Positions 45,771-54,086 of a DNA stretch of 64,000 bases are shown here, one piece after another. The stretch spans positions 868,906-932,905 of the forward strand of contig CANNAC010000001.1 in assembly GCA_947502495.1 (NCBI GenBank), read 5' to 3'. Source of the stretch: an uncultured Flavobacteriaceae bacterium (lineage in GTDB: Bacteria; Bacteroidota; Bacteroidia; Flavobacteriales; Flavobacteriaceae). Numbering within the stretch: the first letter of the stretch is position 1; each line of letters starts with the position of its first letter. The position numbers were made by a program, and so were the translations under genes. Below the pieces are notes generated by a model. It was not told the origin of the DNA, made no database searches, and was given only the letters and a program-made list of their open reading frames with translations.

Positions 45771-46643
45771 TTATTCTAAATGGAATATTCCATAACTCTT
45801 TGCATTAAAACTCAGTAAAGGTATTTTACCATAAGATTTCATGCGTTTCACCAAATCGCGATGAAATACCTTTGAAGCAATACTTTTACCCTCGCGCTCG
45901 AGCATTGCAATAAGGTCTGCGTTAGCTTTACCGTAATAATTTTTTAGTGCTTTGAATGCATCATCTGCATATAAAATGTCCAACTTTAGATTGGTATAGT
46001 CAATATACTTCTGTATTTTCTCTTCAAATTCTTTCTTTTGTTTTTTTTGTACAGTTTCATCTAATGGCAAAATATGAACGACCTTAATTTTAGCATTAAA
46101 AGGTTTAGCTATTTCTGTTAATTTATCTAAAGCATCAAAATCTTCTTCTTGAAAATCTGTTGCATATACTATAGTATCAATTTCTGTCTTTACAGAATCA
46201 CTAGGAATTGTTAAAACTGGACAAGATGCTTTTTTAATGAGCTTTTTAGCAATGCTACCCATAATTAATTCACGTAATTTACTGGTGCCTTTCATTCCTG
46301 TTACTATTAAAAAGGCATCCACCGCATTGGCTTTTTCAATAATAGCATTTACTACAGATTTATCCTCTATAGATTCTATTGCTATATTTAAAGCTCCTAT
46401 ATCCTTTTTTAAAACACGATTACAAAATGCATGAAGTTTTGATTGGTGAATTTTAAAAGCATTGCCTTCAAAATCAGGGAATACAGCTTCGGGATTTAAG
46501 GTTATATCATCAAAAAAAGTTGGATAATCAAAAACGTGAATTACCCATAATTTAGCTTCTATTTTAATACTCATATTATAAGCATATTTTAAAGCTAGTT
46601 CTGAGTTTTCTGAATAATCAGTAGCATATAAAATTGTTTTCAT
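45771..46643 (-). CDS. Tandem universal stress protein (UspA-type)
   Basis: 290 residues with two Usp folds. The first (about 1-145) ends with FLIVTGMKGTSKLRELIMGSIAKKLIKKASCPVLTIP, which contains the ATP-binding G-2x-G-9x-G-(S/T) pattern. The second (about 150-290) begins IDTIVYATDFQEEDFDALDKL but its end (DLVKRMKSYGKIPLLSFN) lacks that pattern, so only the first is likely to bind ATP. In Bacteroidota such proteins are induced under low oxygen, acid or starvation. It has its own operator and -7 element (46668-46714). Start ATG 46641-46643. Confidence 0.93.
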   Translation of the reverse strand: MKTILYATDYSENSELALKYAYNMSIKIEAKLWVIHVFDYPTFFDDITLNPEAVFPDFEGNAFKIHQSKLHAFCNRVLKKDIGALNIAIESIEDKSVVNAIIEKANAVDAFLIVTGMKGTSKLRELIMGSIAKKLIKKASCPVLTIPSDSVKTEIDTIVYATDFQEEDFDALDKLTEIAKPFNAKIKVVHILPLDETVQKKQKKEFEEKIQKYIDYTNLKLDILYADDAFKALKNYYGKANADLIAMLEREGKSIASKVFHRDLVKRMKSYGKIPLLSFNAKSYGIFHLE

Positions 46644-46667
46644 TGTAATACTGTTTCGATTTAAAAC

Positions 46668-46675
46668 CAAATTTA
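46668..46675 (-). promoter_or_regulatory. -7 element of the universal stress protein promoter
   Basis: Minus-strand TAAATTTG is an exact TAnnTTTG match. Its centre (46671.5) is 33 bp from the centre of the palindrome at 46695-46714. No TTG -33 element is needed at this distance if an activator binds there. Confidence 0.65.
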
Positions 46676-46694
46676 CAATCCTAATCTTAGCTAC

Positions 46695-46714
46695 TAAATG
46701 ACCTAGGTCATTTA
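46695..46714. promoter_or_regulatory. Operator site 1: perfect 20-bp FNR/CRP-like palindrome
   Basis: TAAATGACCTAGGTCATTTA is a perfect palindrome, core TGAC-CTAG-GTCA, in the gap between the divergent usp (minus) and PAS-protein (plus) genes. It lies 33 bp, centre to centre, from -7 elements in both directions (46668-46675 and 46734-46741). The half-site geometry (four-base spacer) is that of FNR/DNR boxes, with A in place of the outer T. Confidence 0.75.
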
Positions 46715-46733
46715 TAATGAAAAGACACCTTTC

Positions 46734-46741
46734 TACCTTTA
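46734..46741 (+). promoter_or_regulatory. -7 element of the PAS-protein promoter
   Basis: TACCTTTA matches TAnnTTTG except the last base. Its centre (46737.5) is 33 bp from the palindrome centre. The predicted leader to the ATG at 46897 is about 150 nt. Confidence 0.5.
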
Positions 46742-46896
46742 CTTCTTGAAAGAAGAATTTATTAATTAAGATAAAACAACTTTATTTTTGACGAAAAAAA
46801 TCACGATTATACTTATGCATAATCCATATCTTATTTAAACCAATTACATAAAAATTAGAGTGCCTACTATTTACTAATCTAAATAAACACCTAAAA

Positions 46897-48336
46897 ATGA
46901 AAGTCTCGTTTGAAAGAAAAATTTTAATAGGCTACGTAATTAATATAATTGTAATTATTGGAGTTGGCCTAATTTACTGGATACAACTACCTTTATCTAG
47001 TAATAAATTATGGCATTGGATATCATTGTCCTTGATTGTGCTTTCCATAGGAATGTTAACAACCGTTTTTTTTATTCTTAAAGCACAACTTAAAGCAAAA
47101 AAACAGTCAGAAGAAGAACTATACAAGAACCAAAACTTACTAAAATCTATTATTAATAACACTACAAATGCTATTTCGGTAAAAAAAATCAATGGAGAAT
47201 ATATTTTGGTAAACAAACAATACCAATCTCTTTTTAAAACAAAAGAGACCAATTTAATTGGAAAAACAAATGCCGATTTTTTACCAAAAGACATTGCAGA
47301 AAGATATAGAAGTGCAGATTTAGATGTTATAAAAGCAGGAAGAGATATTCAAGTTGAAGAAATTATAAGCACATTAGAAGGTGCTCGTACCTTTTTATCT
47401 GTTAAATTTCCATTAAAAGATAATGCAAACCGAGTGTATGCTATCGGAACCATTTCAACAGACATAACCGAGAGAAAAAACCTCTCCGAATCCTTAAAAG
47501 CGGCCGATGCTTTTTTTAACATGTCCATAGACAGTTTGGTTGTTGCATCACAGGATAAGTTCATAAAAATAAACCCCTCTTTAAGCAAGTTATTAGGCTA
47601 TAGCGACAAAGAGCTTTTAAGCAAACCGTTTAAAACTTTTATTTTCCCTGAAGACATTACATTAACAGAAGAAGAAATTAAAAAACTAAAAAAGGGTACA
47701 AATCTAATTAACTTTAGAAATCGTTGGTTATGCAAAGATGGTTCCGTTAAATGGTTATCATGGAATGCTGCTGCAGATAGAACTATGGGAACACTATACG
47801 CTATTGTTACAGATATTACTGAAAAATTAAAGCTTGAAGAAGAAAAGGAAAATACATTAAATGCGCTTAACCAAAAGCAACAACAATTAAATATGATTCT
47901 TGAAAACATTAATGATGGAGTCCTTGTTGCAAATACCAATAAAAAAGTGATTTTAGCTAACGATGTTGCCAATGCTCTTTTTGGAATAGAAGACGATTCT
48001 AAAATTTCTATTCATTTTTCTGACCATTTTAAAGTACTGTTTCCAGACGGTAAAAAAACATTTCCAGTTCAAGACCTTCCTCCCGAACGTGCTTTAATTG
48101 GCGAAATAACAGAAAACGTAGATGTAATATTGAAAAATTTAGAAACCAATGAAATGCGCAGGGTTTTATTGAGTGGCAGACCCATAATTGATAATGAAAA
48201 TCATATCGTTGCAATAGTTATAACCATTAAAGACATTAGTAGGTATAAAAAATTGGAAGAGGAATTAGAACAAAAAAATTTGGATTCTAGACCTAAGATC
48301 GGCTTTAAAAATATAAAGCAAAAAAAGGTAAAATAA
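46897..48336 (+). CDS. Membrane PAS-domain protein without an output domain
   Basis: 479 residues. Two N-terminal membrane helices (IGYVINIIVIIGVGLIYWI and WISLSLIVLSIGMLTTVFFI) are followed by three PAS domains: about 80-195 (IINNTTNAISVKKINGEYIL), about 200-315 (FFNMSIDSLVVASQDKFIKI) and about 330-450 (ILENINDGVLVANTNKKVIL). The sequence ends in a charged tail (LEQKNLDSRPKIGFKNIKQK) with no HisKA, HATPase, GGDEF or receiver domain. PAS domains sense ligands, redox state or light. It may act by protein contact, or be an N-terminal half that lost its kinase. It is the first gene of a plus-strand unit with the enzyme at 48404. Confidence 0.88.
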   Translation: MKVSFERKILIGYVINIIVIIGVGLIYWIQLPLSSNKLWHWISLSLIVLSIGMLTTVFFILKAQLKAKKQSEEELYKNQNLLKSIINNTTNAISVKKINGEYILVNKQYQSLFKTKETNLIGKTNADFLPKDIAERYRSADLDVIKAGRDIQVEEIISTLEGARTFLSVKFPLKDNANRVYAIGTISTDITERKNLSESLKAADAFFNMSIDSLVVASQDKFIKINPSLSKLLGYSDKELLSKPFKTFIFPEDITLTEEEIKKLKKGTNLINFRNRWLCKDGSVKWLSWNAAADRTMGTLYAIVTDITEKLKLEEEKENTLNALNQKQQQLNMILENINDGVLVANTNKKVILANDVANALFGIEDDSKISIHFSDHFKVLFPDGKKTFPVQDLPPERALIGEITENVDVILKNLETNEMRRVLLSGRPIIDNENHIVAIVITIKDISRYKKLEEELEQKNLDSRPKIGFKNIKQKKVK

Positions 48337-48403
48337 CACTTACTAAATTAGCTATGTTATTGCAACGAAACTGCTTATAACCGCTATAGAAAAGTATAAA
48401 CAC

Positions 48404-49546
48404 ATGAAAACACACCATACTATTATAATAGCTGGAGCAGGTGGCATTGCCCAGGCCGTAGCATTAATACTTGCAGAATGGAGCAAAGTTCCTCCAACAA
48501 TTTACATAGGTAATAGAACACTTTCTAAAGCAAAAAAACTAGTCGAATGGATTGAAAATGGCATTACCAAATCTTGTATTTTGATACCCTTTCATATTTC
48601 TGAAGAAGGTCTTACTAAAGAAATGACTAACGTATTTAGAACAGGAGAAATTATCCTAGATTGTTTACCTGGAACCCAAGCACCAAAAATGGCAGGTTAT
48701 GCCAAAGATTATAATATGCATTATGTTAACCTCACCGAATATATTGCAGAAACCCAACAAATCATAAAATTAGCAAAAAATGCAACTACAGGTTTTATAC
48801 TACAATCAGGTCTTGCACCTGGCTATATTAATGTATTGGCAAACCATCTTTTTCTAGAATTCTGTGAAGACTACCAAGTACATAAAGTTGACAAGTTAGA
48901 ATTTAAAGTAGGTGCACTTACAAAAAATGCTGTTGCCCCTCATTATTATGGCTTCACTTGGAGTCCTATTGGTGTTGCTACAGAATATATAAAAGAAGCC
49001 GAAGTAATACGTGATTTCAAGAAAACAAGACTTCCTTCATTAACCGAAAGAGCTACAATAATAATTGATGGAATTACTTATGAAGACGATTTAACATCTG
49101 GAGGTGCTGCTAATTTACCAGATGCTTTAGCCGGAAAAGTCAATATACTAGACTATAAAACCATAAGACACCCTGGTCACTACCCTTGGATACAAGAGCA
49201 AATTAATAACTTAGCCACTTTTGAAAAACCTATTGAAGCCTTACAGCAAATTATGGAAAAACAAATTCCACATATTGAAGATGACCAAATCATACTATAT
49301 GCTGCAGTGCAAGGTAAAGACAACAATGGCATATTAAGAAGACGAGAAATTTCAAAGCAAATTTTACCACAAAAAGTGGGCAAGCATCAATTACGAGCTA
49401 TCCAAACAACTACTGCAACACCTTTAATACAGTGCGCACAGATGTTACTTGAATCTCGGTACAAAGGAACTGTTTTACAAAGTGATATTGCCCCAAAGTC
49501 TTTTTTAAACGGAAACTTTATAGTTCCTGTTTATGGTAATATATAA
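48404..49546 (+). CDS. Saccharopine dehydrogenase-like NAD(P)-binding oxidoreductase
   Basis: 380 residues. The Rossmann N-terminus TIIIAGAGGIAQAVALILAEW is followed by domain 2 of the saccharopine dehydrogenase type (TGFILQSGLAPGYINVLANHL, ALTKNAVAPHYYGFTWSPIG, TSGGAANLPDALAGKVNILDYKTIRHPGH). The family reduces or oxidises the C-N bond of saccharopine or related carboxylated amines in lysine metabolism. Whether this enzyme makes or degrades lysine derivatives is not decidable. It follows the PAS gene by 67 bp and is probably co-transcribed. Confidence 0.88.
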   Translation: MKTHHTIIIAGAGGIAQAVALILAEWSKVPPTIYIGNRTLSKAKKLVEWIENGITKSCILIPFHISEEGLTKEMTNVFRTGEIILDCLPGTQAPKMAGYAKDYNMHYVNLTEYIAETQQIIKLAKNATTGFILQSGLAPGYINVLANHLFLEFCEDYQVHKVDKLEFKVGALTKNAVAPHYYGFTWSPIGVATEYIKEAEVIRDFKKTRLPSLTERATIIIDGITYEDDLTSGGAANLPDALAGKVNILDYKTIRHPGHYPWIQEQINNLATFEKPIEALQQIMEKQIPHIEDDQIILYAAVQGKDNNGILRRREISKQILPQKVGKHQLRAIQTTTATPLIQCAQMLLESRYKGTVLQSDIAPKSFLNGNFIVPVYGNI

Positions 49547-49680
49547 ATGAATCTCATTAGTAATATGACTTTTTTGGTTCGCAGTTTACCTCTAAAGATT
49601 ATTAAACATTTTTCAATAGGCTTATTTTTTTAAATACCTAATAATTTTACTAATGCTTACAATGTAGATTCTATGCAAAC

Positions 49681-49692
49681 TGATTAAAATCA
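49681..49692. promoter_or_regulatory. Operator site 2 upstream of the MacA-like efflux operon
   Basis: TGAT-TAAA-ATCA, flanked as CTGAT...ATCAT, fits the FNR-type TGAT-N4-ATCA core. Its centre (49686.5) is 33 bp from the -7 element TAATTTTA at 49716-49723. Confidence 0.65.
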
Positions 49693-49715
49693 TAGAGTAT
49701 CTTAAGGTTTTAAGA

Positions 49716-49723
49716 TAATTTTA
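49716..49723 (+). promoter_or_regulatory. -7 element of the efflux operon promoter
   Basis: TAATTTTA matches TAnnTTTG except the last base. The predicted start is about 13 nt before the ATG at 49743. Confidence 0.5.
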
Positions 49724-49742
49724 GTACATAAAACAGTAAATA

Positions 49743-50963
49743 ATGAAAAGGTCAAAATGGTTCATACTCGGAATTATAGTTATCGTTGTAATCGGCTATT
49801 TTATTCTAAAGCCAACGCTTAACAGCAAAAAAATAGACTATACTTATACTGCTATAGAAAAAGGAAATATTGAGGCTGATGTATCAAGTACAGGAACGGT
49901 GGAAGCTATAAATACCGTTGAAATTGGCACTCAAATATCTGGAACTATCACAAAGATTTATGTAAATTATAATGATAAGGTTAATGCAGGACAAGTCTTA
50001 GCTGAAATGGATTTAAAATTACTGAATACTAATCTACATAGCGCAGAGGCTAATGTAGCTGTTAGCCAAGCACAACTAAATCAGGTTAAAGATGAATATG
50101 AACGAAATAAAAAATTATATAATAAAGGTGTTATTTCAAATAAAGAGTATACCAATTCAAAATACGCATACAACCAAGCTGTAAGTGCAAAAAAAGCTGC
50201 AATGGCTTCTGTAAAAAACATAAAAGTAAGCATTGGCTTTGCACATATTACGTCACCTATAAGTGGTACCGTAACAGAACGTAGTGTTGAAGAAGGACAA
50301 ACCGTAGCTGCATCTTTTGCTACACCTACCATGTTTATTATTGCCGAAGATTTATCTAAAATGCAAATTCTAGCCGATGTGGATGAAAGCGATATTGGTT
50401 ATATAAAAGATAGCATGCAAGTACGTTTTACAGTACAGACCTATCCGGAAAAAGACTTTTATGGCATTGTAAACCAAATACGATTACAGCCTATTGAAAT
50501 AAATAATGTGGTTAATTACCAAGTTGTCGTTTCTGTTGATAATAAGAAAGGACTACTGTTACCAGGCATGACCGCTAATCTAGAATTTATTACAGCAACT
50601 GCAAAGGATGTATTTTTAATAAATAATTCGGCATTACGATTTAGACCCAACGAAGCCATGCTAGAAGAAATTAAGCCATTACTGAAAGAAAAAGGAAATA
50701 GAATTCTTCCAGATTCACTCAAACAAAAATTCAATAAAGAAATAAATAATTCCGAAATATATACACCAACAAATTTTAAGAAAAATTTACCCAACCACAT
50801 TGATGGCTTCTTTTATAAGAATGAAAAAGAAGCGCTAGATTTCAAATTTATAGAAATAGGAATTAAAACTGGTTTACAATCTGAAATTAAAAGATTTCTT
50901 GATGGTTCTGAAATATCAGAAAATATCAAAGTCATTAATGGTATCAAGTCTAAAGAGAAATAG
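49743..50963 (+). CDS. Periplasmic adaptor subunit of a MacAB-type tripartite efflux pump
   Basis: 406 residues. One N-terminal membrane anchor (WFILGIIVIVVIGYFILKP) and a biotinyl-lipoyl domain (NTVEIGTQISGTITKIYVNYNDKVNAGQVLAEMD) are followed by a helical hairpin (about 100-155: VSQAQLNQVKDEYERNKKLYNKGVI) and a beta-barrel domain (MQILADVDESDIGYI). This is the order of HlyD/MacA proteins, which bridge the inner membrane ABC transporter to an outer membrane channel. A lysine-rich C-terminal extension (DSLKQKFNKEINNSEIYTPTNF) is unlike most relatives. It is followed 2 bp later by the ATPase gene. Confidence 0.93.
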   Translation: MKRSKWFILGIIVIVVIGYFILKPTLNSKKIDYTYTAIEKGNIEADVSSTGTVEAINTVEIGTQISGTITKIYVNYNDKVNAGQVLAEMDLKLLNTNLHSAEANVAVSQAQLNQVKDEYERNKKLYNKGVISNKEYTNSKYAYNQAVSAKKAAMASVKNIKVSIGFAHITSPISGTVTERSVEEGQTVAASFATPTMFIIAEDLSKMQILADVDESDIGYIKDSMQVRFTVQTYPEKDFYGIVNQIRLQPIEINNVVNYQVVVSVDNKKGLLLPGMTANLEFITATAKDVFLINNSALRFRPNEAMLEEIKPLLKEKGNRILPDSLKQKFNKEINNSEIYTPTNFKKNLPNHIDGFFYKNEKEALDFKFIEIGIKTGLQSEIKRFLDGSEISENIKVINGIKSKEK

Positions 50964-50965
50964 TT

Positions 50966-51721
50966 ATGCCTTTAAAAAAAGTCATAGAAACAAAAAAAAT
51001 AAGTCGTGTTTTCAAAAATGGAGATATAGAAGTCCATGCGCTTACTGATATTGATTTGGTTATTGAAGAAGGAGAATTTGTGGCTATTATGGGAGCATCA
51101 GGTTCAGGTAAATCAACTTTTTTAAATATTTTGGGTTGTTTAGACCAACCAACATCAGGAGACTATTATTTGGATGCTGTTCATGTAAATAAGCTGAGTA
51201 AAAACCAACTAGCAGATATCCGAAATCAAAAAATAGGATTCATTTTTCAGAGTTATAATCTTTTATCACGTACAACCGCATTAGAAAATGTAGAATTACC
51301 ACTTGTTTACGATAGAACTGGTCGGTTTTCAAACTCAAAAGAATTAGCAATAAAAGCTTTAGGAGAAGTGGGTCTTGAGGACCGAATTTACCATAAAACC
51401 AACGAACTTTCTGGAGGTCAACAACAACGGGTTGCAATTGCAAGAGCACTAGTTAATGAACCTGCACTCATTCTTTCCGATGAAGCTACTGGAAATCTAG
51501 ATAGTAAGACCAGCATAGAGGTAGCCGATTTATTTGTGCGACTTAACAATGAAGGAAAAACCATTTTAATGATTACCCACGAGCCAGAAATAGCCCAATT
51601 TGCAAAACGCATGATTTATATGAGAGATGGTCGTATACTAACCGATGAAATCATTAAAGATCGTAGTACTAAAGAAAGCGCATTAAAAGATTTGGAGTTA
51701 ACCGCAGAAGCTATAGAATAG
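50966..51721 (+). CDS. MacB-like ABC transporter ATP-binding protein
   Basis: 251 residues. Walker A is GASGSGKST (about 41-49). The Q-loop is FIFQSYNLLSRTTALENVEL, the signature LSGGQQQRVAIARAL (about 147-161) and Walker B LILSDEATGNLDS. The H-loop histidine is in MITHEPEIA. It is a LolD/MacB-class ATPase and couples to the permease encoded at 51813. The gap upstream is 2 bp (shared transcript). Confidence 0.97.
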   Translation: MPLKKVIETKKISRVFKNGDIEVHALTDIDLVIEEGEFVAIMGASGSGKSTFLNILGCLDQPTSGDYYLDAVHVNKLSKNQLADIRNQKIGFIFQSYNLLSRTTALENVELPLVYDRTGRFSNSKELAIKALGEVGLEDRIYHKTNELSGGQQQRVAIARALVNEPALILSDEATGNLDSKTSIEVADLFVRLNNEGKTILMITHEPEIAQFAKRMIYMRDGRILTDEIIKDRSTKESALKDLELTAEAIE

Positions 51722-51812
51722 CTGAAACGAATTAACTAAAGGTTTTAACAGATAAGTTAATGATTATTAATGAACAGCATGTGTCTCGTTAAAAAATAAT
51801 AAATATTAACAC

Positions 51813-53033
51813 ATGAAACAGACATTAAAAATATTAAAGGTTGCTTTTCAGGCTATTAATAAAAATAGAACACGTAGTATTCTTACTATGTTGGGTATTA
51901 TTATTGGCGTTGCTGCTGTAATTATGACCATTTCTGCAGGAGAAGGTGCAACAATGCAGGTTCAAAATCAAATTTCAGGCCTAGGAACTAATCTCTTAAT
52001 GATACAAACTAAATCTGAGCATAAGGCAGGTATAAATGTGAGAATGGGTAAGCCTATTTATAAAAAAGACTTTGAAATATTACAAAAAAATGCTATTTAT
52101 ATGCCAAACTTATCCCCTTTACTAGCCATTGGTGCACAAGCTATTGGGCCAGATGGTTACAAATCTACAATGGTTTATGGCGTTTCTTACGACTATTTTT
52201 ATATCACAAGTAGAGAAATTCAATTTGGTAGTTTCTTTAGTGATGAAGATGTAAAAACTGCAAAAAAATTCTGCGTAATTGGACAAACTATACGAAAAGA
52301 GCTGTTTCCTGGGCAAGACCCTATTGGCAAGCAAATACGTATAGACAAAGTTCCCTTTACCGTTGTGGGTTTATTAAAAGAAGAAGGATCTGGTGGTATG
52401 GGACAAGATATGGACGATATAGTATTGGCACCATATACAACAATACAAAACAGAATATTTGGAAATCGAAAAAGAGGTTATAATATGATTTTGGCAAGTG
52501 CCTTAAGTGAAGATCATATTGTGGATGCAAAAATAGAAGCAACAGAATTGCTTCGTGAGTCTCATAAAATTAAAGCGAACGATGAAGATGATTTTGAAAT
52601 TATGACACAAATTGAGTTACAAGAAATTACAAGTAATATAACAGGAATTTTAACGCTATTATTGGGAGCTGTTGCCAGTATTTCACTAATTGTTGGTGGT
52701 ATTGGAATTATGAATATTATGCTGGTTTCTGTAACCGAACGTACAAGAGAAATAGGAACAAGATTAGCTATTGGTGCTAGAGAAAGTGATATTCTTACCC
52801 AATTTTTAATTGAAGCGGTTGTATTGAGTTTGGCAGGTGGTGTTCTTGGCGTTGTACTTGGTGTGATTGGCAATCAAATTATTTATAAAGCAACTAACTT
52901 TTACATACCTACTGCTGCCTATTCCATATTAATAGGTTTTGGATTTGCAACATTGATAGGAATCGTCTTTGGCTATTTTCCTGCTCGTAAAGCGGCAAAA
53001 TTGAATCCTATTGATGCATTGAGATATGAATAA
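51813..53033 (+). CDS. MacB-like ABC transporter permease
   Basis: 406 residues with the MacB architecture. A first membrane helix (RSILTMLGIIIGVAAVIMTI) precedes a periplasmic domain of about 200 residues, including GQTIRKELFPGQDPIGKQIRI. Three C-terminal helices, with TERTREIGTRLAIGARESDI and the final FGYFPARKAAKLNPIDALRYE, complete the FtsX fold. Unlike enterobacterial MacB, the ATPase is a separate protein. It exports a substrate such as a macrolide, peptide or lipid-like molecule from the periplasm through an outer membrane channel that is not encoded here. Confidence 0.95.
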   Translation: MKQTLKILKVAFQAINKNRTRSILTMLGIIIGVAAVIMTISAGEGATMQVQNQISGLGTNLLMIQTKSEHKAGINVRMGKPIYKKDFEILQKNAIYMPNLSPLLAIGAQAIGPDGYKSTMVYGVSYDYFYITSREIQFGSFFSDEDVKTAKKFCVIGQTIRKELFPGQDPIGKQIRIDKVPFTVVGLLKEEGSGGMGQDMDDIVLAPYTTIQNRIFGNRKRGYNMILASALSEDHIVDAKIEATELLRESHKIKANDEDDFEIMTQIELQEITSNITGILTLLLGAVASISLIVGGIGIMNIMLVSVTERTREIGTRLAIGARESDILTQFLIEAVVLSLAGGVLGVVLGVIGNQIIYKATNFYIPTAAYSILIGFGFATLIGIVFGYFPARKAAKLNPIDALRYE

Positions 53034-53051
53034 TACTAAAATATTTTAATT

Positions 53052-53417
53052 ATGGGAGAGATTGCAACATCAAACAGACAAATTACCTTGTTTTACAGCT
53101 CTAAATCTGTAAGAGCAAAACAAACTTTGGCATATGCTAAAGCCAAAGGATTACCTATTCTAGAAATAGATATTTTAAAAACACCTCTTACAGGAACACA
53201 AATCGCAGCATTGGCTGATAGATTACAAATAGAAATAAAAGATTTAGTGAACCAAGAACATCGAGCTTATAAATCGCAATTTGAGCATCATGATTTTTCT
53301 TCAGTGGATTGGATAAAGACGATATGGAACAATCCTGAAATCATGAAACAACCCATTGCATTGCGAGGCGACATAACCATATTGGTAGAAACACCTACGG
53401 ATAGTATTAAAATATAA
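53052..53417 (+). CDS. ArsC/Spx-fold protein lacking the N-terminal cysteine motif
   Basis: 121 residues with the arsenate-reductase-like fold: IDILKTPLTGTQIAALADRL and later IALRGDITILVETP. In ArsC and Spx the first loop carries a CxxC or a single redox cysteine; here the corresponding stretch reads YSSKSVRAKQTLAYAK with no cysteine. The protein contains no cysteine at all. It is therefore not a conventional arsenate reductase and may be a binding or regulatory paralogue. It closes the efflux operon (19 bp after the permease gene). Confidence 0.8.
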   Translation: MGEIATSNRQITLFYSSKSVRAKQTLAYAKAKGLPILEIDILKTPLTGTQIAALADRLQIEIKDLVNQEHRAYKSQFEHHDFSSVDWIKTIWNNPEIMKQPIALRGDITILVETPTDSIKI

Positions 53418-53431
53418 TAAAAACATGCTTT

Positions 53432-53914
53432 TTAAAGTTGAGAAGACTCACCTTTTAAAACTTTTAAGTAAGCAGCAATTTGCCCTCTGTGATAAGTTTC
53501 GTGTTCTAAAACCTTGCGCATAATAAACCACCAAAATGTCATTTCTTTTCCTTTTTCATTACGAACTAAATGGTTAATGGTTGTAGCATTAAACTCAGAA
53601 ATTATAACGTTTCGTTTTTCACCATTAGATTTTAAGGTTTTAATCAAACTCTTGTATATAGTTTCATCAACATCTAAGTGAGGTTCTTCAGAACCCATTT
53701 CCCATTTAAAGGTTCTTTTATTGGTTGTTGAAAGGCTAAAGAAGAGTTCATCCACATCAATTATATGCTTTACCAAATGGGCAAAACTCATAGCCGTATT
53801 ATTTAATCGCCAATTTATAAATCCATCAGGAACTTCTTCGAGTCTTTTAAGTGTGATTTCACGTATTTCTGAAGAAAATTCTGCTAACCGTTGTATACTT
53901 TCTTTAGTATCCAT
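53432..53914 (-). CDS. DinB-fold putative metal-dependent enzyme
   Basis: 160 residues, a four-helix bundle of the DinB/YfiT family. The conserved metal-binding histidines appear as SFAHLVKHIIDVDELFFSL (about 45-63) and the C-terminal EHETYHRGQIAAYLKVL (about 135-151). Some members are thiol (bacillithiol or mycothiol)-dependent S-transferases. With bshA in the same genome, bacillithiol use is conceivable but unproven. It has a -7 element and operator of its own (53934-53978) and is the only gene on the minus strand here. Confidence 0.85.
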   Translation of the reverse strand: MDTKESIQRLAEFSSEIREITLKRLEEVPDGFINWRLNNTAMSFAHLVKHIIDVDELFFSLSTTNKRTFKWEMGSEEPHLDVDETIYKSLIKTLKSNGEKRNVIISEFNATTINHLVRNEKGKEMTFWWFIMRKVLEHETYHRGQIAAYLKVLKGESSQL

Positions 53915-53933
53915 AATCTTAAAGTTTAGTCTC

Positions 53934-53941
53934 TAAATTTA
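53934..53941 (-). promoter_or_regulatory. -7 element of the DinB-fold gene promoter
   Basis: TAAATTTA (palindromic) matches TAnnTTTG except the last base. Its centre (53937.5) is 33 bp from operator site 3. Confidence 0.5.
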
Positions 53942-53962
53942 TAGAGAAAGAGCTTTATTCAC

Positions 53963-53978
53963 AATGACCTACATCATT
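53963..53978. promoter_or_regulatory. Operator site 3 (DinB-fold gene side)
   Basis: AATGACCTACATCATT, core TGAC-CTAC-ATCA, centred at 53970.5. It is 33 bp from the minus-strand -7 element at 53934-53941. Confidence 0.65.
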
Positions 53979-53984
53979 CCAAAC

Positions 53985-53996
53985 TGATTAGTATCA
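53985..53996. promoter_or_regulatory. Operator site 4 (acid phosphatase side)
   Basis: TGAT-TAGT-ATCA, flanked as CTGAT...ATCAT, centred at 53990.5. It is 33 bp from the plus-strand -7 element TAATTTTA (54020-54027) and exactly 20 bp (about two helix turns) from operator site 3. Confidence 0.65.
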
Positions 53997-54019
53997 TTGC
54001 TCATAAAACTATCTGTTAC

Positions 54020-54027
54020 TAATTTTA
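54020..54027 (+). promoter_or_regulatory. -7 element of the acid phosphatase promoter
   Basis: TAATTTTA matches TAnnTTTG except the last base and lies 33 bp from operator site 4. The predicted leader to the ATG at 54087 is about 53 nt. Confidence 0.5.
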
Positions 54028-54086
54028 TTTTTTTGAAAATTCTTCTGGTATAGCGTAAAGTATAAAAACCAAATAAATATAAACAC

